Below are positions 37,083 through 45,815 of a stretch of DNA of 63,989 bases, piece by piece. Both the position numbers and the translations under genes were made by a program. Below the pieces are notes generated by a model, which was not told where the DNA came from, ran no database searches, and was given only the letters and a program-made list of their open reading frames with translations. Origin of the DNA: an uncultured Lachnospiraceae bacterium (lineage in GTDB: Bacteria; Bacillota; Clostridia; Lachnospirales; Lachnospiraceae); the NCBI GenBank assembly GCA_902788555.1, contig CADAKQ010000012.1, positions 1-63,989 on the forward strand, in the 5' to 3' direction. Each line of letters begins with the position of its first letter. Position 1 is the first letter of the stretch.

Positions 37083-38045
37083 ATGACAGAGAAGATTAGA
37101 GAATACAAGATGAATGGGAGCCTGATTATCGGAGTAGATGCAGGCTATGGAAACTATAAGACGGCAAGAAGGGTTTTTCCTACAGCAATCAGTGCAAGCG
37201 AGAAACCACCCGTTCTTGCAAAGGATTATATCGAGATGGATGGGAAATATTATATTATTGGGGAAGGTCACAAGGGATTTGTAGCCGACAAGGTGACCGA
37301 TGATGATAATTATGTACTTACCATGGCGGCAGTAGTGAAGGAACTGGAAGCAAGGGGATATACGGACACAAGAAATAATGTGCGTGTGCATCTTGCTGTG
37401 GGACTTCCACTAAAATGGGTACAGGCACAAAGAGAAGAATTTGAGGCATATATGCTGAAAAACAGGAATGTAAAAGTCGGATATAAGCAGAGAATGTATG
37501 AACTTGAAATCACAGGCTGTACGGTCATGCCACAGTGCTATTCTGCAGTTGCAGAAAATCTTAAGGATTTTAAGGGAATGAACCTTGTTGTGGATATCGG
37601 AAACGGAACCATGAACCTGATGTATCTCAATAACGGCAGGGCAATGGAGAGTAGGTCATGGACGGAAAAACTGGGAGTATTCCAGTGTGAAATAAATATT
37701 CGTAACAAAGTAAGGGATAATACGGGAAATGAGCTGATGCGTGAGGTCATTGACAATTTTCTTCGAACAGGAGAAACGGATATTGTTGAACCGTATGCAA
37801 GCCTGATGAAGGAAGCGGCAATGGAGTATGCAGATATTGTTTTTCAGAAGCTTTATGATTATGAGTATAATGAACAGATGATGAAGCTGCATTTTATCGG
37901 TGGAGGTACAAGAATTATTGAAGCTTATGGAAGTTACAATAAAGACAGAGTTTTCTTTAATCATGACATCAGAGCCAATGCCAAGGGCTATGAGTACTAC
38001 TGCTATATGATACTTCGACATGAGCAGGGAAAGAGGGCGATGTAA
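37083..38045 (+). CDS. ParM/Alp-type actin-like ATPase
   Basis: A 320-residue actin-fold protein. Phosphate 1 motif IIGVDAGYGNYKTA (about residues 14-27), phosphate 2 VVDIGNGTMNLMYL (about 167-180), and the adenosine motif LHFIGGGTRIIEAYG (about 279-293). Such proteins polymerise to segregate low-copy plasmids and conjugative elements. Followed without gap by a small DNA-binding candidate, the usual order of filament and adaptor. AGTGAGGA before ATG. Confidence 0.88.
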   Translation: MTEKIREYKMNGSLIIGVDAGYGNYKTARRVFPTAISASEKPPVLAKDYIEMDGKYYIIGEGHKGFVADKVTDDDNYVLTMAAVVKELEARGYTDTRNNVRVHLAVGLPLKWVQAQREEFEAYMLKNRNVKVGYKQRMYELEITGCTVMPQCYSAVAENLKDFKGMNLVVDIGNGTMNLMYLNNGRAMESRSWTEKLGVFQCEINIRNKVRDNTGNELMREVIDNFLRTGETDIVEPYASLMKEAAMEYADIVFQKLYDYEYNEQMMKLHFIGGGTRIIEAYGSYNKDRVFFNHDIRANAKGYEYYCYMILRHEQGKRAM

Positions 38046-38525
38046 ATGGCAGATAAGACATGGAATAAGAATGTCCGTTTCAACATGAACAGCGAAGATG
38101 CAGTGCAGGCGTGGAGCCTGCTGCATTCTGCTGAAGTGGACAGGGAGTTTAAGTCCCAGAATGAATTTATCATCTGTGCCATCAATGATTTTTATAAAAG
38201 GCATATTAGTACAAAGAAGGATCCGTATCTTGAGACAAGGGAAAAGGAAGATGCTTTTGTGGACAGGATAGTGGAACAGGTAACAGCAAAGATTCTTGCC
38301 AATATTCCGGCACTTGCAGGAATGTATCTGCTGCAACAGCAGACAGCATTGGCAGCGGGATTACAGAATGGTGCAATGATGAATGTAACACCTGTAAAAA
38401 TGGGAGCAGATGCAGTAACTGCCTCGCCTTTACCTGTGACGAATGTAGAAACTGGATTGAAGAATAAAGCAGATGATAATGAACCAGAGGAAAATGAACT
38501 GTTGGATTTTTCATTCGGGATGTAA
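38046..38525 (+). CDS. Putative ParR-like adaptor for the actin-like protein
   Basis: A 159-residue protein beginning directly after the ParM-like stop. Residues 1-60 (NKNVRFNMNSEDAVQAWSLL, SQNEFIICAINDFYKR) look like a ribbon-helix-helix DNA-binding domain; the C-terminal half is flexible and ends in an acidic tail with an FSFGM terminus. This layout, N-terminal RHH plus C-terminal filament-binding peptide, is that of ParR proteins. Assignment is by context and layout. Confidence 0.65.
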   Translation: MADKTWNKNVRFNMNSEDAVQAWSLLHSAEVDREFKSQNEFIICAINDFYKRHISTKKDPYLETREKEDAFVDRIVEQVTAKILANIPALAGMYLLQQQTALAAGLQNGAMMNVTPVKMGADAVTASPLPVTNVETGLKNKADDNEPEENELLDFSFGM

Positions 38526-38541
38526 AATGTTATACTTTTCA

Positions 38542-38615
38542 CACAAAGAGTTGGAAAAAACTTTTTGTGAATTATGTGAAACAAGGTTGATAATTTAAGT
38601 AATGCCAGATATAAT
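38542..38615 (+). promoter_or_regulatory. Hairpin and sigma-A promoter ahead of the toxin-antitoxin pair
   Basis: CACAAAGAGTT and AACTTTTTGTG (38542-38569) form an 11-bp dyad with one G-T. TTGATA at 38587-38592 and TATAAT at 38610-38615 with a 17-bp spacer form a promoter. The dyad may close the partition operon or serve as operator. Confidence 0.7.
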
Positions 38616-38666
38616 ATAAGTGTAAGGAAAGTAAGGAATATATTACTTTTGAAAGGAGGATTATCT

Positions 38667-38924
38667 ATGGAACTTGCTAAAGTAACATCCAAGGGACAGG
38701 TTACAATACCTGTTGAAATCAGGAGAAAACTTGGAATCAAGAATGGAGATAAGGTATTGTTCATAGAAGAATCTGGAAGAGTATATATGATGAATTCTTC
38801 TATGGACGCACTTCGTGAAGCACAGAGAGCTTTTGCAGGTGAAGCGGAAAGAGTTGGTTTAAAGGATGACAATGATGTTATGGCGATGATCAAGGAGCTT
38901 AGGGAAGAAAGTGTGGTGAAGTAG
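38667..38924 (+). CDS. AbrB/SpoVT-family antitoxin
   Basis: An 85-residue swapped-hairpin DNA-binding protein (AKVTSKGQVTIPVEIRRKLGIKNGDKVLFIEE, about residues 3-35), the classic AbrB/VapB domain. ATG 38667 has GAAAGGAGG upstream; the in-frame ATG at 38649 lies within that site. Its stop is directly followed by the PIN toxin ATG. Expected to neutralise the toxin and repress the pair. Confidence 0.9.
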   Translation: MELAKVTSKGQVTIPVEIRRKLGIKNGDKVLFIEESGRVYMMNSSMDALREAQRAFAGEAERVGLKDDNDVMAMIKELREESVVK

Positions 38925-39323
38925 ATGAGAATTATGCTTGACACCAATGTGCTGATATCTGCACTGCTTTTTCCGGGAGCTAAGATGGATGCAATGATGA
39001 ACTGCATATTTACACAACATCAGCTTGTGTTATCATCCTATGTGGTGGAAGAACTAAAAAATGTTGTCAGACGGAAATTTCCGAAAAAAGAACAGGTAAT
39101 TGATAAGTTACTGCTGATGATGAGTTTTGAGTATGTATATACTCCCAAAGAGATAGAAGACGGACTTTTTGATATCAGAGATGTAAAGGATTATCCGGTA
39201 CTGTATACTGCAATCATTGAAGATGTGGATATATTAGTTACGGGAGATAAGGACTTTGCGGATATTGATGTTGAAAAGCCTGAGATAATGACTCCGGCGG
39301 AGTTTATGGAAGAATTTCTATAA
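38925..39323 (+). CDS. PIN-domain toxin
   Basis: A 132-residue PIN-fold ribonuclease of the group that starts MLDTNVLISALLFPG. Acidic metal ligands are visible in LDTN (Asp6), ELKNV (Glu), and VTGDKDF (Asp). Partner of the adjacent AbrB-like antitoxin. Such modules stabilise mobile elements. Strong terminator follows. Confidence 0.88.
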   Translation: MRIMLDTNVLISALLFPGAKMDAMMNCIFTQHQLVLSSYVVEELKNVVRRKFPKKEQVIDKLLLMMSFEYVYTPKEIEDGLFDIRDVKDYPVLYTAIIEDVDILVTGDKDFADIDVEKPEIMTPAEFMEEFL

Positions 39324-39356
39324 GTCCTTTCCCGGGACAATGGCTACAAAGACAGA

Positions 39357-39394
39357 AAATACCGGCATTCCCTTTGAAGATGCCGGTATTTTTA
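39357..39394 (+). terminator. Terminator after the toxin gene
   Basis: AAATACCGGCAT pairs perfectly with ATGCCGGTATTT with an 11-nt loop, ending in a T run. Confidence 0.88.
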
Positions 39395-39424
39395 TGTACG
39401 GGGGTTCTTAGGGGGCAAAGCCCC

Positions 39425-39699
39425 TTAAGCAGGTAGCACCGATGGTGAAGACAATGAGGAAGAAAAGAAATGTGGGGTGTCGTTCGGACACTTCGCATTT
39501 CTTTTTTGACGAATTGGCAAGCCAGCGGTACTACCTGCCTATATCATCCACACCACATCGGAAAGGGAGGAGAAGATTTCTTTCAGAGAAAAGAAAGATG
39601 TGGGAAAGGCTGTCGGAGCGTAGAGCGGAGACAGTCTTTCGGAAGTCAGCTGTGTTTTTTGCAGCTGACTGACCTGTGTGGATGATGTGCCCTGCTTAA
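39425..39699. other. Nested palindromic, oriT-like structured region
   Basis: A 275-bp stretch bounded by TTAAGCAGG (39425-39433) and CCTGCTTAA (39691-39699). Inside are paired segments GCAGGTAG/CTACCTGC, CATCCACAC/GTGTGGATG, a hairpin GTGTC-GTTCG-GACAC within AGAAATG/CATTTCT, and GTCAGCTG/CAGCTGAC. It lies upstream of mobC and the relaxase, so an origin of transfer is the best guess; a structured RNA is the alternative. Short frames inside it follow the repeats and look non-coding. A hairpin at 39937-39987 (GGAAGC/GCTTCC) sits just before mobC; the stretch between shows nothing else. Confidence 0.6.
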
Positions 39700-40006
39700 A
39701 GAAAAATTTCGGAAAACAGCTATAGTACAACTTAAATATGGTTGCTACGGTATGATTTATGCTGTTGGAATATAGCTGATTTCTGTAGCAGTGGCTATGG
39801 GAAATGCTAATTTTGTAGTAGAAGTATGGTAGCAGTCATTTAAGCAGGGTGAGAGGCTATAGTAATTATGGATAATATAGCCGACAGTAATCAGATATAA
39901 GCGAAAATGAAAACAACTGAATATGAGACAGATAAAAAGAAGGAAGCTGATACAGTGCAAATAGTATTGTGTCATGCTTCCTTTTCTGTTAGAGAGGAGG
40001 GATTTT

Positions 40007-40360
40007 ATGGAGAACAGAACAAAGGACGAGGTTATCTATGTACGAGCGGACAGACGATTGAAAGACAGATTTGAGAAACAAAAGGATGAAAGCGGATACA
40101 GAGGTAATGCCGATTTTATAAGCTATTTACTGGATGTAAATGAAGGAAAGCGAGTGGATGGGGTGACGTTAAAGGAAATAAGAGAGTTGTTGAAAGAGGC
40201 GGTGCATGAGCTAAAGAAGCAGGGCGTGAACCTTAATCAGATTGCACATGCCGTCAATATGTATGCAGATCTGTTTTCCGACAGCAGCTTTAAAACCACG
40301 AATTATTTCTTAAGAAAGATTGAAGATAAACTGCTGCAGATATCAGAGAAGCTGGTATAG
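40007..40360 (+). CDS. MobC-like relaxosome accessory protein
   Basis: A 117-residue ribbon-helix-helix-type mobilization protein (VIYVRADRRLKDRFEKQKDESGYRGNADF) with the MobC motif NLNQIAHAVN (about residues 83-92). It assists the relaxase in nicking at oriT. ATG 40007 after AGAGAGGAGGG is preferred to the upstream in-frame start at 39974. It precedes the relaxase by 24 bp. Confidence 0.88.
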   Translation: MENRTKDEVIYVRADRRLKDRFEKQKDESGYRGNADFISYLLDVNEGKRVDGVTLKEIRELLKEAVHELKKQGVNLNQIAHAVNMYADLFSDSSFKTTNYFLRKIEDKLLQISEKLV

Positions 40361-40384
40361 AAGGGCAGAGAAAGGAGGAAGATT

Positions 40385-41779
40385 ATGGGTGCGGTATATG
40401 GAAATGTAAAAGTGAATTACAGTTATTGTAAGTCTGTGGCACAGCTAAAAAGTGCAGACGATTATATTCTTGGAAGGCGAAAGGAACAGATTGCTGACGG
40501 TGTAGTGAAGACACAGAATCATCTTTACAATGCATTGGGCTGTAACAGGGATAACTTTTCTAACAGTATTCTTATGACAAGGAAAATGCATGATAAGAAG
40601 TACAGCCGCTATAAACAGAAGGAGATTCTGGCACAGAAGCTGTCCATATCCTTCCATCCGGATGACAATGATAAACTTACCTATGAAGATGCCTACAGGA
40701 TTGCAGAAGAGTTTGCAAGGGAGATTTTCTGGTCAAAAGGTTATGAGGTATTATTTGCTGTGCATACGGATACAGAGCATATTCATGTGCATTTTCTGGT
40801 AAGTAACTGCAATCTGAGGGATGGAAAGTCATTTCGGAGAGGTCCGGCGGAACTTAAGGAAATGTGCAACTTCTTTGGAGAACAGTGCAGGGAGCATGGT
40901 CTGACACATTCCTACAGGGATACTTATTATGTGAAGGATAAGAGCCGTGAGAGATGCAACTTTGCAGAGTATCAGATAAAAAAGAGGGAAAAATTGTCAT
41001 TTCGTGAAGAGATGAAGATATATCTTAGAAATGCGATAAATACCCCTGAAACAAGGACATTAGAGGATGTAATCCAATATGTGAAGGATTATTTTATGAT
41101 GGATGTGAAGCTGCGTGGTAACACAATCTCTTACGCCCTTCCATATAGACGGAAGAAAAATGGAGAACCTGTATCTGTCAGAGGAAAGAGACTAGGAGAG
41201 AGGTTTACTGTCTCTGGGATTACAGAATATCTGGAGCAGAAGGAAAAGAAGCGAATAGAGTATCAGCGGATTGAGGCAGATATTGAGCACATGAAAGAAT
41301 TCCTACGTGATTATGATGAGTGGGAGAAAGAACCTGAAGAAAAAAGTTTAGAAGATAATAATATCAGCTTTTATGAAGGTTTTGACCAGTTCTGTGAAAA
41401 AGAAGATATCAGTGAAGCAGATGAGGATATTTTCTATGGTGCCGCATTTGAAGAGTTTAACAGGGAATGGCAGGGAGAAGAGGATAGTATTGAAGAAGTA
41501 TTATCTTTGGAAGAAGAGGCAAAAGATGAATCACCGGATTATAAAAAGATGCCACTTGCAGAGCGTGTGGTAATACTGCCAAAACCAACAGAGGATGTTA
41601 TGGAGGAACTGCGGATGTATGAAAAACGAATGGGTTACGATAAGGATACGATGCGTAGTATGCGATATAAGATGAACGTGTATGATGAATTCTTGGAGGA
41701 ATATGAGGCGAGGAAGAAGCAGTGGGGAACAGAAAAGATTGAAAATTATAAGAAAATCAAGGAAAGAGGAGAGAGGTAG
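40385..41779 (+). CDS. MobP-type relaxase
   Basis: A 464-residue relaxase/mobilization nuclease. The metal-binding three-histidine motif HTDTEHIHVHFLVS lies near residues 124-137, with an N-terminal Tyr-rich segment (YGNVKVNYSY) that could supply the nicking tyrosine; C-terminal third is charged and helical. It nicks oriT and leads single-strand transfer. No coupling protein or type IV secretion genes in the window, so the unit would be mobilised in trans. Confidence 0.9.
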   Translation: MGAVYGNVKVNYSYCKSVAQLKSADDYILGRRKEQIADGVVKTQNHLYNALGCNRDNFSNSILMTRKMHDKKYSRYKQKEILAQKLSISFHPDDNDKLTYEDAYRIAEEFAREIFWSKGYEVLFAVHTDTEHIHVHFLVSNCNLRDGKSFRRGPAELKEMCNFFGEQCREHGLTHSYRDTYYVKDKSRERCNFAEYQIKKREKLSFREEMKIYLRNAINTPETRTLEDVIQYVKDYFMMDVKLRGNTISYALPYRRKKNGEPVSVRGKRLGERFTVSGITEYLEQKEKKRIEYQRIEADIEHMKEFLRDYDEWEKEPEEKSLEDNNISFYEGFDQFCEKEDISEADEDIFYGAAFEEFNREWQGEEDSIEEVLSLEEEAKDESPDYKKMPLAERVVILPKPTEDVMEELRMYEKRMGYDKDTMRSMRYKMNVYDEFLEEYEARKKQWGTEKIENYKKIKERGER

Positions 41780-41862
41780 TGTATTTCACAGAAATTTCAT
41801 GGTTTCTTAATATAATAAAAAATAGAGACTAAACAAAAAAAAGAGCAGGAGGTGCTTTCAAG

Positions 41863-42672
41863 ATGAAGGGGAAATTATTTAGTCGCCTTATTTCCATATT
41901 ATTGATATTGGTATTGTCTTTTTCGCTTGCGGCATGTAGCAATAATGATGCCGAAAACAATGCAGTCAATGATGGAAATTCTACAAACATATCAGATGCA
42001 AACGGTTATGCAGAAAAATTGTTTGATACAAGTTATGTTCACACCATCGATATTACTATTTCCGAAGATGACTGGAACGACCTTACAGAGAATCCGCTTG
42101 ACAAAACAAAATATGAAGTGAATATCACAATCGATGGAGAAACCATCGAGTCGGTTTCCTTTGCAACAAAGGGAAATACCAGTCTTACTTCAGTCGCAGG
42201 TGATGCAGATAGTGTTAGGTATAGTTTTAAGGTCAATTTTGGCAAATACAACAAGGAACAGACTTACTATGGACTGAATAAGCTGAATCTGAACAATATC
42301 TATGCGGATGCCACGTATATGAAGGACTATTTGAGTTATGAAATATTCAGACAGGCAGGGGTGGATTCTCCCCTTGTGAGTTATGTATGGCTGACAATTA
42401 ACGGTGAAGATCATGGGCTATATATTGCTATAGAGGATATCAGTGAAGGATATCTTAATCGAGTTTGTGATGGAGAAGGAGAGCTTTACAAGCCGGAGAC
42501 CGAACAACTTGCAAACATGGGTCAGGCGGGAGGTATTCAACAGCCCGATAATATGGAAATGCCTGATGCCGGAAATATGCCCTTCCCTGGAAACGCAGAT
42601 GGTTCAGACAACACAAATGGAGATAACAGACCGCAGTTTCCCGAAAACCAACAGCAAGGTACAGATAAGTAG
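41863..42672 (+). CDS. CotH-like lipoprotein, N-terminal part (ends at in-frame TAG)
   Basis: A 269-residue frame with signal peptide and lipobox LAACS (Cys25), then a CotH-type domain (HTIDITISEDDWNDL, FATKGNTSL, RYSFKVNFGKYNKEQTYYGLNKLNLNN, GLYIAIEDI, ELYKPE). CotH proteins are spore-coat or surface protein kinases. The frame ends at TAG 42670-42672 within a Pro/Met/Gly/Asn linker and resumes in the same frame at 42673, so this is one gene broken by a nonsense codon, or read through. AGGAGG before ATG. Confidence 0.85.
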   Translation: MKGKLFSRLISILLILVLSFSLAACSNNDAENNAVNDGNSTNISDANGYAEKLFDTSYVHTIDITISEDDWNDLTENPLDKTKYEVNITIDGETIESVSFATKGNTSLTSVAGDADSVRYSFKVNFGKYNKEQTYYGLNKLNLNNIYADATYMKDYLSYEIFRQAGVDSPLVSYVWLTINGEDHGLYIAIEDISEGYLNRVCDGEGELYKPETEQLANMGQAGGIQQPDNMEMPDAGNMPFPGNADGSDNTNGDNRPQFPENQQQGTDK

Positions 42673-42675
42673 GGG

Positions 42676-43701
42676 ATGCAGTCGCCAAGCGGCGAAAATG
42701 GCAATATACCGGAAATGCCGGAAAACGGAACATTCCCGGATGGCATGACAATCCCTGAAAGCGGTGAAATGCCTGAGATGCCACAGGGTGGCGGAAAACG
42801 GATGCCGGGTGGAAACATGGGATTCGGTAGTAGTTCGAGTGGTGCGGATCTTGATTATATTGATGATGAAATCAGTAGTTACTCCGATATTTTTGATAAT
42901 GATGAAACAGACGCTGATGAAGAAGCAAAAATGCGTGTAATCTCCGCCCTGAAAGGGTTGGCTGAAGAAAATGATCTTGAGAATTATTTGAATACAGAAG
43001 AAATCATCAGATATTTTGTCGCGCATAACTTCGTTTTAAATTATGACAGCTATACGGGCAATATGCTCCACAATTATTACTTGTATGAAAATGATGGGAA
43101 ACTATCAATGCTACCATGGGATTATAATCTTGCATTTGGTGGCTTTTCCGGAAATGGAGGAGAATCAGGAGGTTCAGAAGCTACTTCCTTAGTAAATACA
43201 GGTATTGATACTCCTCTCTCCGGAGTGACAGAAGAGGCAAGACCTATGTGGAATTGGATTGTATCCAATGAAAAGTATCTTGAAACTTATCACAGCATAT
43301 TTGATTCACTAATTAGCGGCTATTTTGAGTCAGGAAAGTTTGAATCTGAAATAGATTCCTTATATGAAATGCTTTATCCGTATGTGGAAAAAGATCCGTC
43401 TGCATTTTATTTTGCTGACGAGTTTACAGCTGCATATAAGACGATGAAAGAGTTCTGTCTGCTGCGGGCAGAAAGCATTCGCCTGCAATTAAACGGAAAT
43501 CTTTCTACAAAGAGCGATGAACAAGACTTATCAAATCAGGTTGATGCTTCCGGAATCAATATTCGCAGTATGGGTAGTCAGGGCGGAGGTCGAGAAGATA
43601 GTGCAGGTAGCTTTGGCAATATGCCGCAAATGAACATTCCGTCTATGCCAAATCAGGAAAACAATTCTCAATCTGCCACACCTACGGAACCAGACAAATA
43701 G
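42676..43701 (+). CDS. CotH-like protein, C-terminal part (same frame after TAG)
   Basis: A 341-residue continuation in frame with 41863-42672. It holds the rest of the kinase-like domain: NGNIPEMPEN linker, then IIRYFVAHNFVLNYDSYTGNMLHNYYLYENDGKLSMLPWDYNLAFGG, with the WDYNLAFG motif (metal-binding Asp) typical of CotH, and a low-complexity Met/Pro/Gln tail. ATG 42676 has no evident ribosome site, so independent translation is doubtful. Confidence 0.8.
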   Translation: MQSPSGENGNIPEMPENGTFPDGMTIPESGEMPEMPQGGGKRMPGGNMGFGSSSSGADLDYIDDEISSYSDIFDNDETDADEEAKMRVISALKGLAEENDLENYLNTEEIIRYFVAHNFVLNYDSYTGNMLHNYYLYENDGKLSMLPWDYNLAFGGFSGNGGESGGSEATSLVNTGIDTPLSGVTEEARPMWNWIVSNEKYLETYHSIFDSLISGYFESGKFESEIDSLYEMLYPYVEKDPSAFYFADEFTAAYKTMKEFCLLRAESIRLQLNGNLSTKSDEQDLSNQVDASGINIRSMGSQGGGREDSAGSFGNMPQMNIPSMPNQENNSQSATPTEPDK

Positions 43702-43724
43702 TCTGATTGAAAATGAAAAATTTA

Positions 43725-43769
43725 GACCCCTTACTAACGGCATCGCGTCGGCGGTAAGGAGTCTTTTTT
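43725..43769. terminator. Bidirectional terminator between CotH and TetR genes
   Basis: GACCCCTTAC pairs with GTAAGGAGTC (one mismatch) and is followed by TTTTTT on the plus strand; the opposite strand also begins with an A-rich stretch, serving convergent transcription. Confidence 0.8.
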
Positions 43770-43778
43770 CTGTGTTTT

Positions 43779-44300
43779 TTATCTGCTATATAGTCGGGTT
43801 ATTGTAGCAATCATGTCATCTGTATTGTCACTATAATTATTCTTAGACCATATGCGGAACATATTGTAGAGTGAGCCGGCAAAGGATATAAGAGTGTATT
43901 CATCACTTTTGAAAGACCATGTTTCAATAATGTATTGAGTAAGCATACTTAAGAAAAACATATCGAATCCACAATGAACAAGTCCGTTCAAAAAATCTTT
44001 GTGTGTATATATGTAGTTAAAATAGTGAATGAGGTGAGTTTCATCGCTGTATAATCCCTCAGTATTCTGTGCAATATCATCTGATTTGTATTCTTCAAAT
44101 ATTTCATTAAGTTGTTTGACAAAGATATCCTCAATAGAATCATAGTTTCTATAAAAAGTCATCCGGGAAACCCCTGCTTTGTTGCAAAGTTCAGATACAC
44201 TTATAGAGGAAAGTGGTTTATCCTTTGTCAACTGAAGAATTGCAGAAACGATACATTCTTTTGAAAGAATATTTGTGTAACTGATTCGTTTTTTGGCCAT
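43779..44300 (-). CDS. TetR-family regulator
   Basis: A 173-residue TetR protein. HTH in residues 1-60 (IVSAILQLTKDKPLSSISVSELCNKAGVSRMTFYRNYDSIEDIF), ligand domain after. Divergent from the DegV gene at 44449, with a 17-bp palindrome between them; an almost identical palindrome precedes 49993, so it probably represses both units. Confidence 0.9.
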   Translation of the reverse strand: MAKKRISYTNILSKECIVSAILQLTKDKPLSSISVSELCNKAGVSRMTFYRNYDSIEDIFVKQLNEIFEEYKSDDIAQNTEGLYSDETHLIHYFNYIYTHKDFLNGLVHCGFDMFFLSMLTQYIIETWSFKSDEYTLISFAGSLYNMFRIWSKNNYSDNTDDMIATITRLYSR

Positions 44301-44372
44301 GTTACAAAAACCTCATATTTGTCACAGTGTTATTGCTTTATTATTTACACAATTGAAAAAAATACAATTGGG

Positions 44373-44389
44373 TGTTACAATTTGTAACA
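44373..44389. promoter_or_regulatory. TetR operator TGTTACAA-T-TTGTAACA
   Basis: A perfect 17-bp palindrome in the divergent TetR/DegV promoter region. The identical arms recur at 49948-49964. Further GTTACA/GTCACAG half-sites lie at about 44300-44330 near the TetR start. Confidence 0.75.
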
Positions 44390-44448
44390 GTTAGATTATA
44401 ACGCATATTTACATTTTATACAATATATTGATGGGAGAAAATGAAGAA

Positions 44449-45336
44449 ATGAGTGATTTTGTACTTAGTTGTTGCTCAACAGCAGATCTTTCAAAAGAGC
44501 ATTTTGAAGCAATTGATGTAAAGTATATTTGCTTTCATTATGAATTAGATGGAGTTACTTATTTAGATGATTTGGGGCAGAGTATACCATTCAATGAATT
44601 TTATGCAAAAATGGCTGCAGGAGCAGAAACAAAAACTTCACAGGTTAATGCAGATGAGTTTGCAGACTATTTCAGACCCTTTTTAGAACAGGGACTGGAT
44701 ATCCTTCATGTGTGTCTTTCATCAGGAATTACAGGGGTAATTAATTCTGCGAATATTGCCAAGGGAATATTGGAAGAAGAGTTTCCGAATCGAAAGATTT
44801 ATATCGTTGATTCTTTGGGTGCTTCATCCGGATATGGATTAATCATGGATACTATGGCACAGTTAAGAGATCAAGGAATGACAATTGATGAATTATATAA
44901 TTGGATAGAAGAAAATAAATTGAGAATGCATCACTGGTTTTTCTCTACTGATCTTTCTTTTTATATTAAGGGTGGAAGAATTTCTAAGACAGCCGGAGCA
45001 ATTGGTCAAGTGCTTAGTATCTGTCCACTTTTGAATATGGATAATCTTGGAAGGCTGATACCAAGATATAAAATCAGAACTAAGAAAAAAGTCTTCAAGG
45101 CAACTGTTGATAAGATGGAAGAGCTGGCAGATGACGGACTGGATTATTCAGGAAAATGCTATATGTGTCAATCGGCTTGTATGGATGATGCAAAAGAGGT
45201 TGCAAGGCAGATTGAAGAGAGATTTCCAAAACTTAATGGCAAAGTGGAAATCAATAATATTGGAACTACGATTGGTAGTCATACCGGTCCTGGAACAGTA
45301 TCCGTATTCTTCTGGGGAAAGAAGAGAATTGATTAA
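44449..45336 (+). CDS. DegV/FakB-like fatty-acid-binding protein (first copy)
   Basis: A 295-residue DegV-family protein. FakB members of this family hold a fatty acid while FakA phosphorylates it. Conserved are KTSQVNADEF (the TSQ ligand contact), SSGITGVINSA, VDSLGASSGYG, KGGRIS and the C-terminal GSHTGPGTVSVFF. ATG 44449 has GGGAG 11 bases upstream; an earlier ATG at 44431 overlaps it. First gene of the probable lipid regulon. Confidence 0.9.
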   Translation: MSDFVLSCCSTADLSKEHFEAIDVKYICFHYELDGVTYLDDLGQSIPFNEFYAKMAAGAETKTSQVNADEFADYFRPFLEQGLDILHVCLSSGITGVINSANIAKGILEEEFPNRKIYIVDSLGASSGYGLIMDTMAQLRDQGMTIDELYNWIEENKLRMHHWFFSTDLSFYIKGGRISKTAGAIGQVLSICPLLNMDNLGRLIPRYKIRTKKKVFKATVDKMEELADDGLDYSGKCYMCQSACMDDAKEVARQIEERFPKLNGKVEINNIGTTIGSHTGPGTVSVFFWGKKRID

Positions 45337-45374
45337 TTATAATCCATACAGATTTAAAAGGAGGAAAATTGATT

Positions 45375-45722
45375 ATGGAGGCACCATTCAATAGGATTCA
45401 AAGATTGTGGAACAATATCAGGTCAGGACAAATGGATAAGGTATTTGAATGTTTTTCACCCAATATAGTAGTTATATTTAACGGAATAAGATATAGTAAA
45501 GAGTCAATTATTGATAAGCTGGATTTTTTTGCTTGCAGAACATATACAATTGAAGAGCTACAGGTTACTGTATATGAAGATACCGTATTGCAAACGATAT
45601 ATGATTCCAAAATAAACATAAAAGAGAATGGTGAGTTTGAAGGAAGATACAGTATAGCAACAACCTGGCTTACAAAAGGAGAAGATAGCAGTATTTCATC
45701 ATTAATAATTACAAAGCAATAA
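45375..45722 (+). CDS. NTF2-like (SnoaL/DUF4440-type) small protein
   Basis: A 115-residue protein with the NTF2-like cone pattern: helix RIQRLWNNIRSGQMDKVFECFSPNIVVIFNG, then beta strands to IATTWLTKGEDSSISSLIITKQ. Such proteins can be small enzymes or ligand-binding subunits. AGGAGGAAAA before ATG 45375. Function here unknown; co-directional with DegV. Confidence 0.7.
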   Translation: MEAPFNRIQRLWNNIRSGQMDKVFECFSPNIVVIFNGIRYSKESIIDKLDFFACRTYTIEELQVTVYEDTVLQTIYDSKINIKENGEFEGRYSIATTWLTKGEDSSISSLIITKQ

Positions 45723-45777
45723 CCGGTTCCAGTGAGTAGACTGACCTTTGTATTTAATCATCTAAATATGTACGAAG

Positions 45778-45792
45778 AGAATTGCCAATTCT
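45778..45792. promoter_or_regulatory. Palindrome AGAATT-GCC-AATTCT before second TetR gene
   Basis: A 6-bp-arm dyad 24 bp upstream of the TetR ATG at 45816. A possible autoregulatory operator, distinct from TGTTACA sites. Confidence 0.45.
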
Positions 45793-45815
45793 ATTTAGTA
45801 GAGTGAGGTATCATT

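Noticed and set aside
39442-39685. Two overlapping frames of 71-76 residues in the oriT-like region
   Set aside because: Composition reflects nested repeats; two frames equally open; no ribosome site.
42670-42672. TAG decoded as pyrrolysine
   Set aside because: No Pyl genes in the window and the codon falls in a linker, not in an active site; nonsense mutation or readthrough is simpler.
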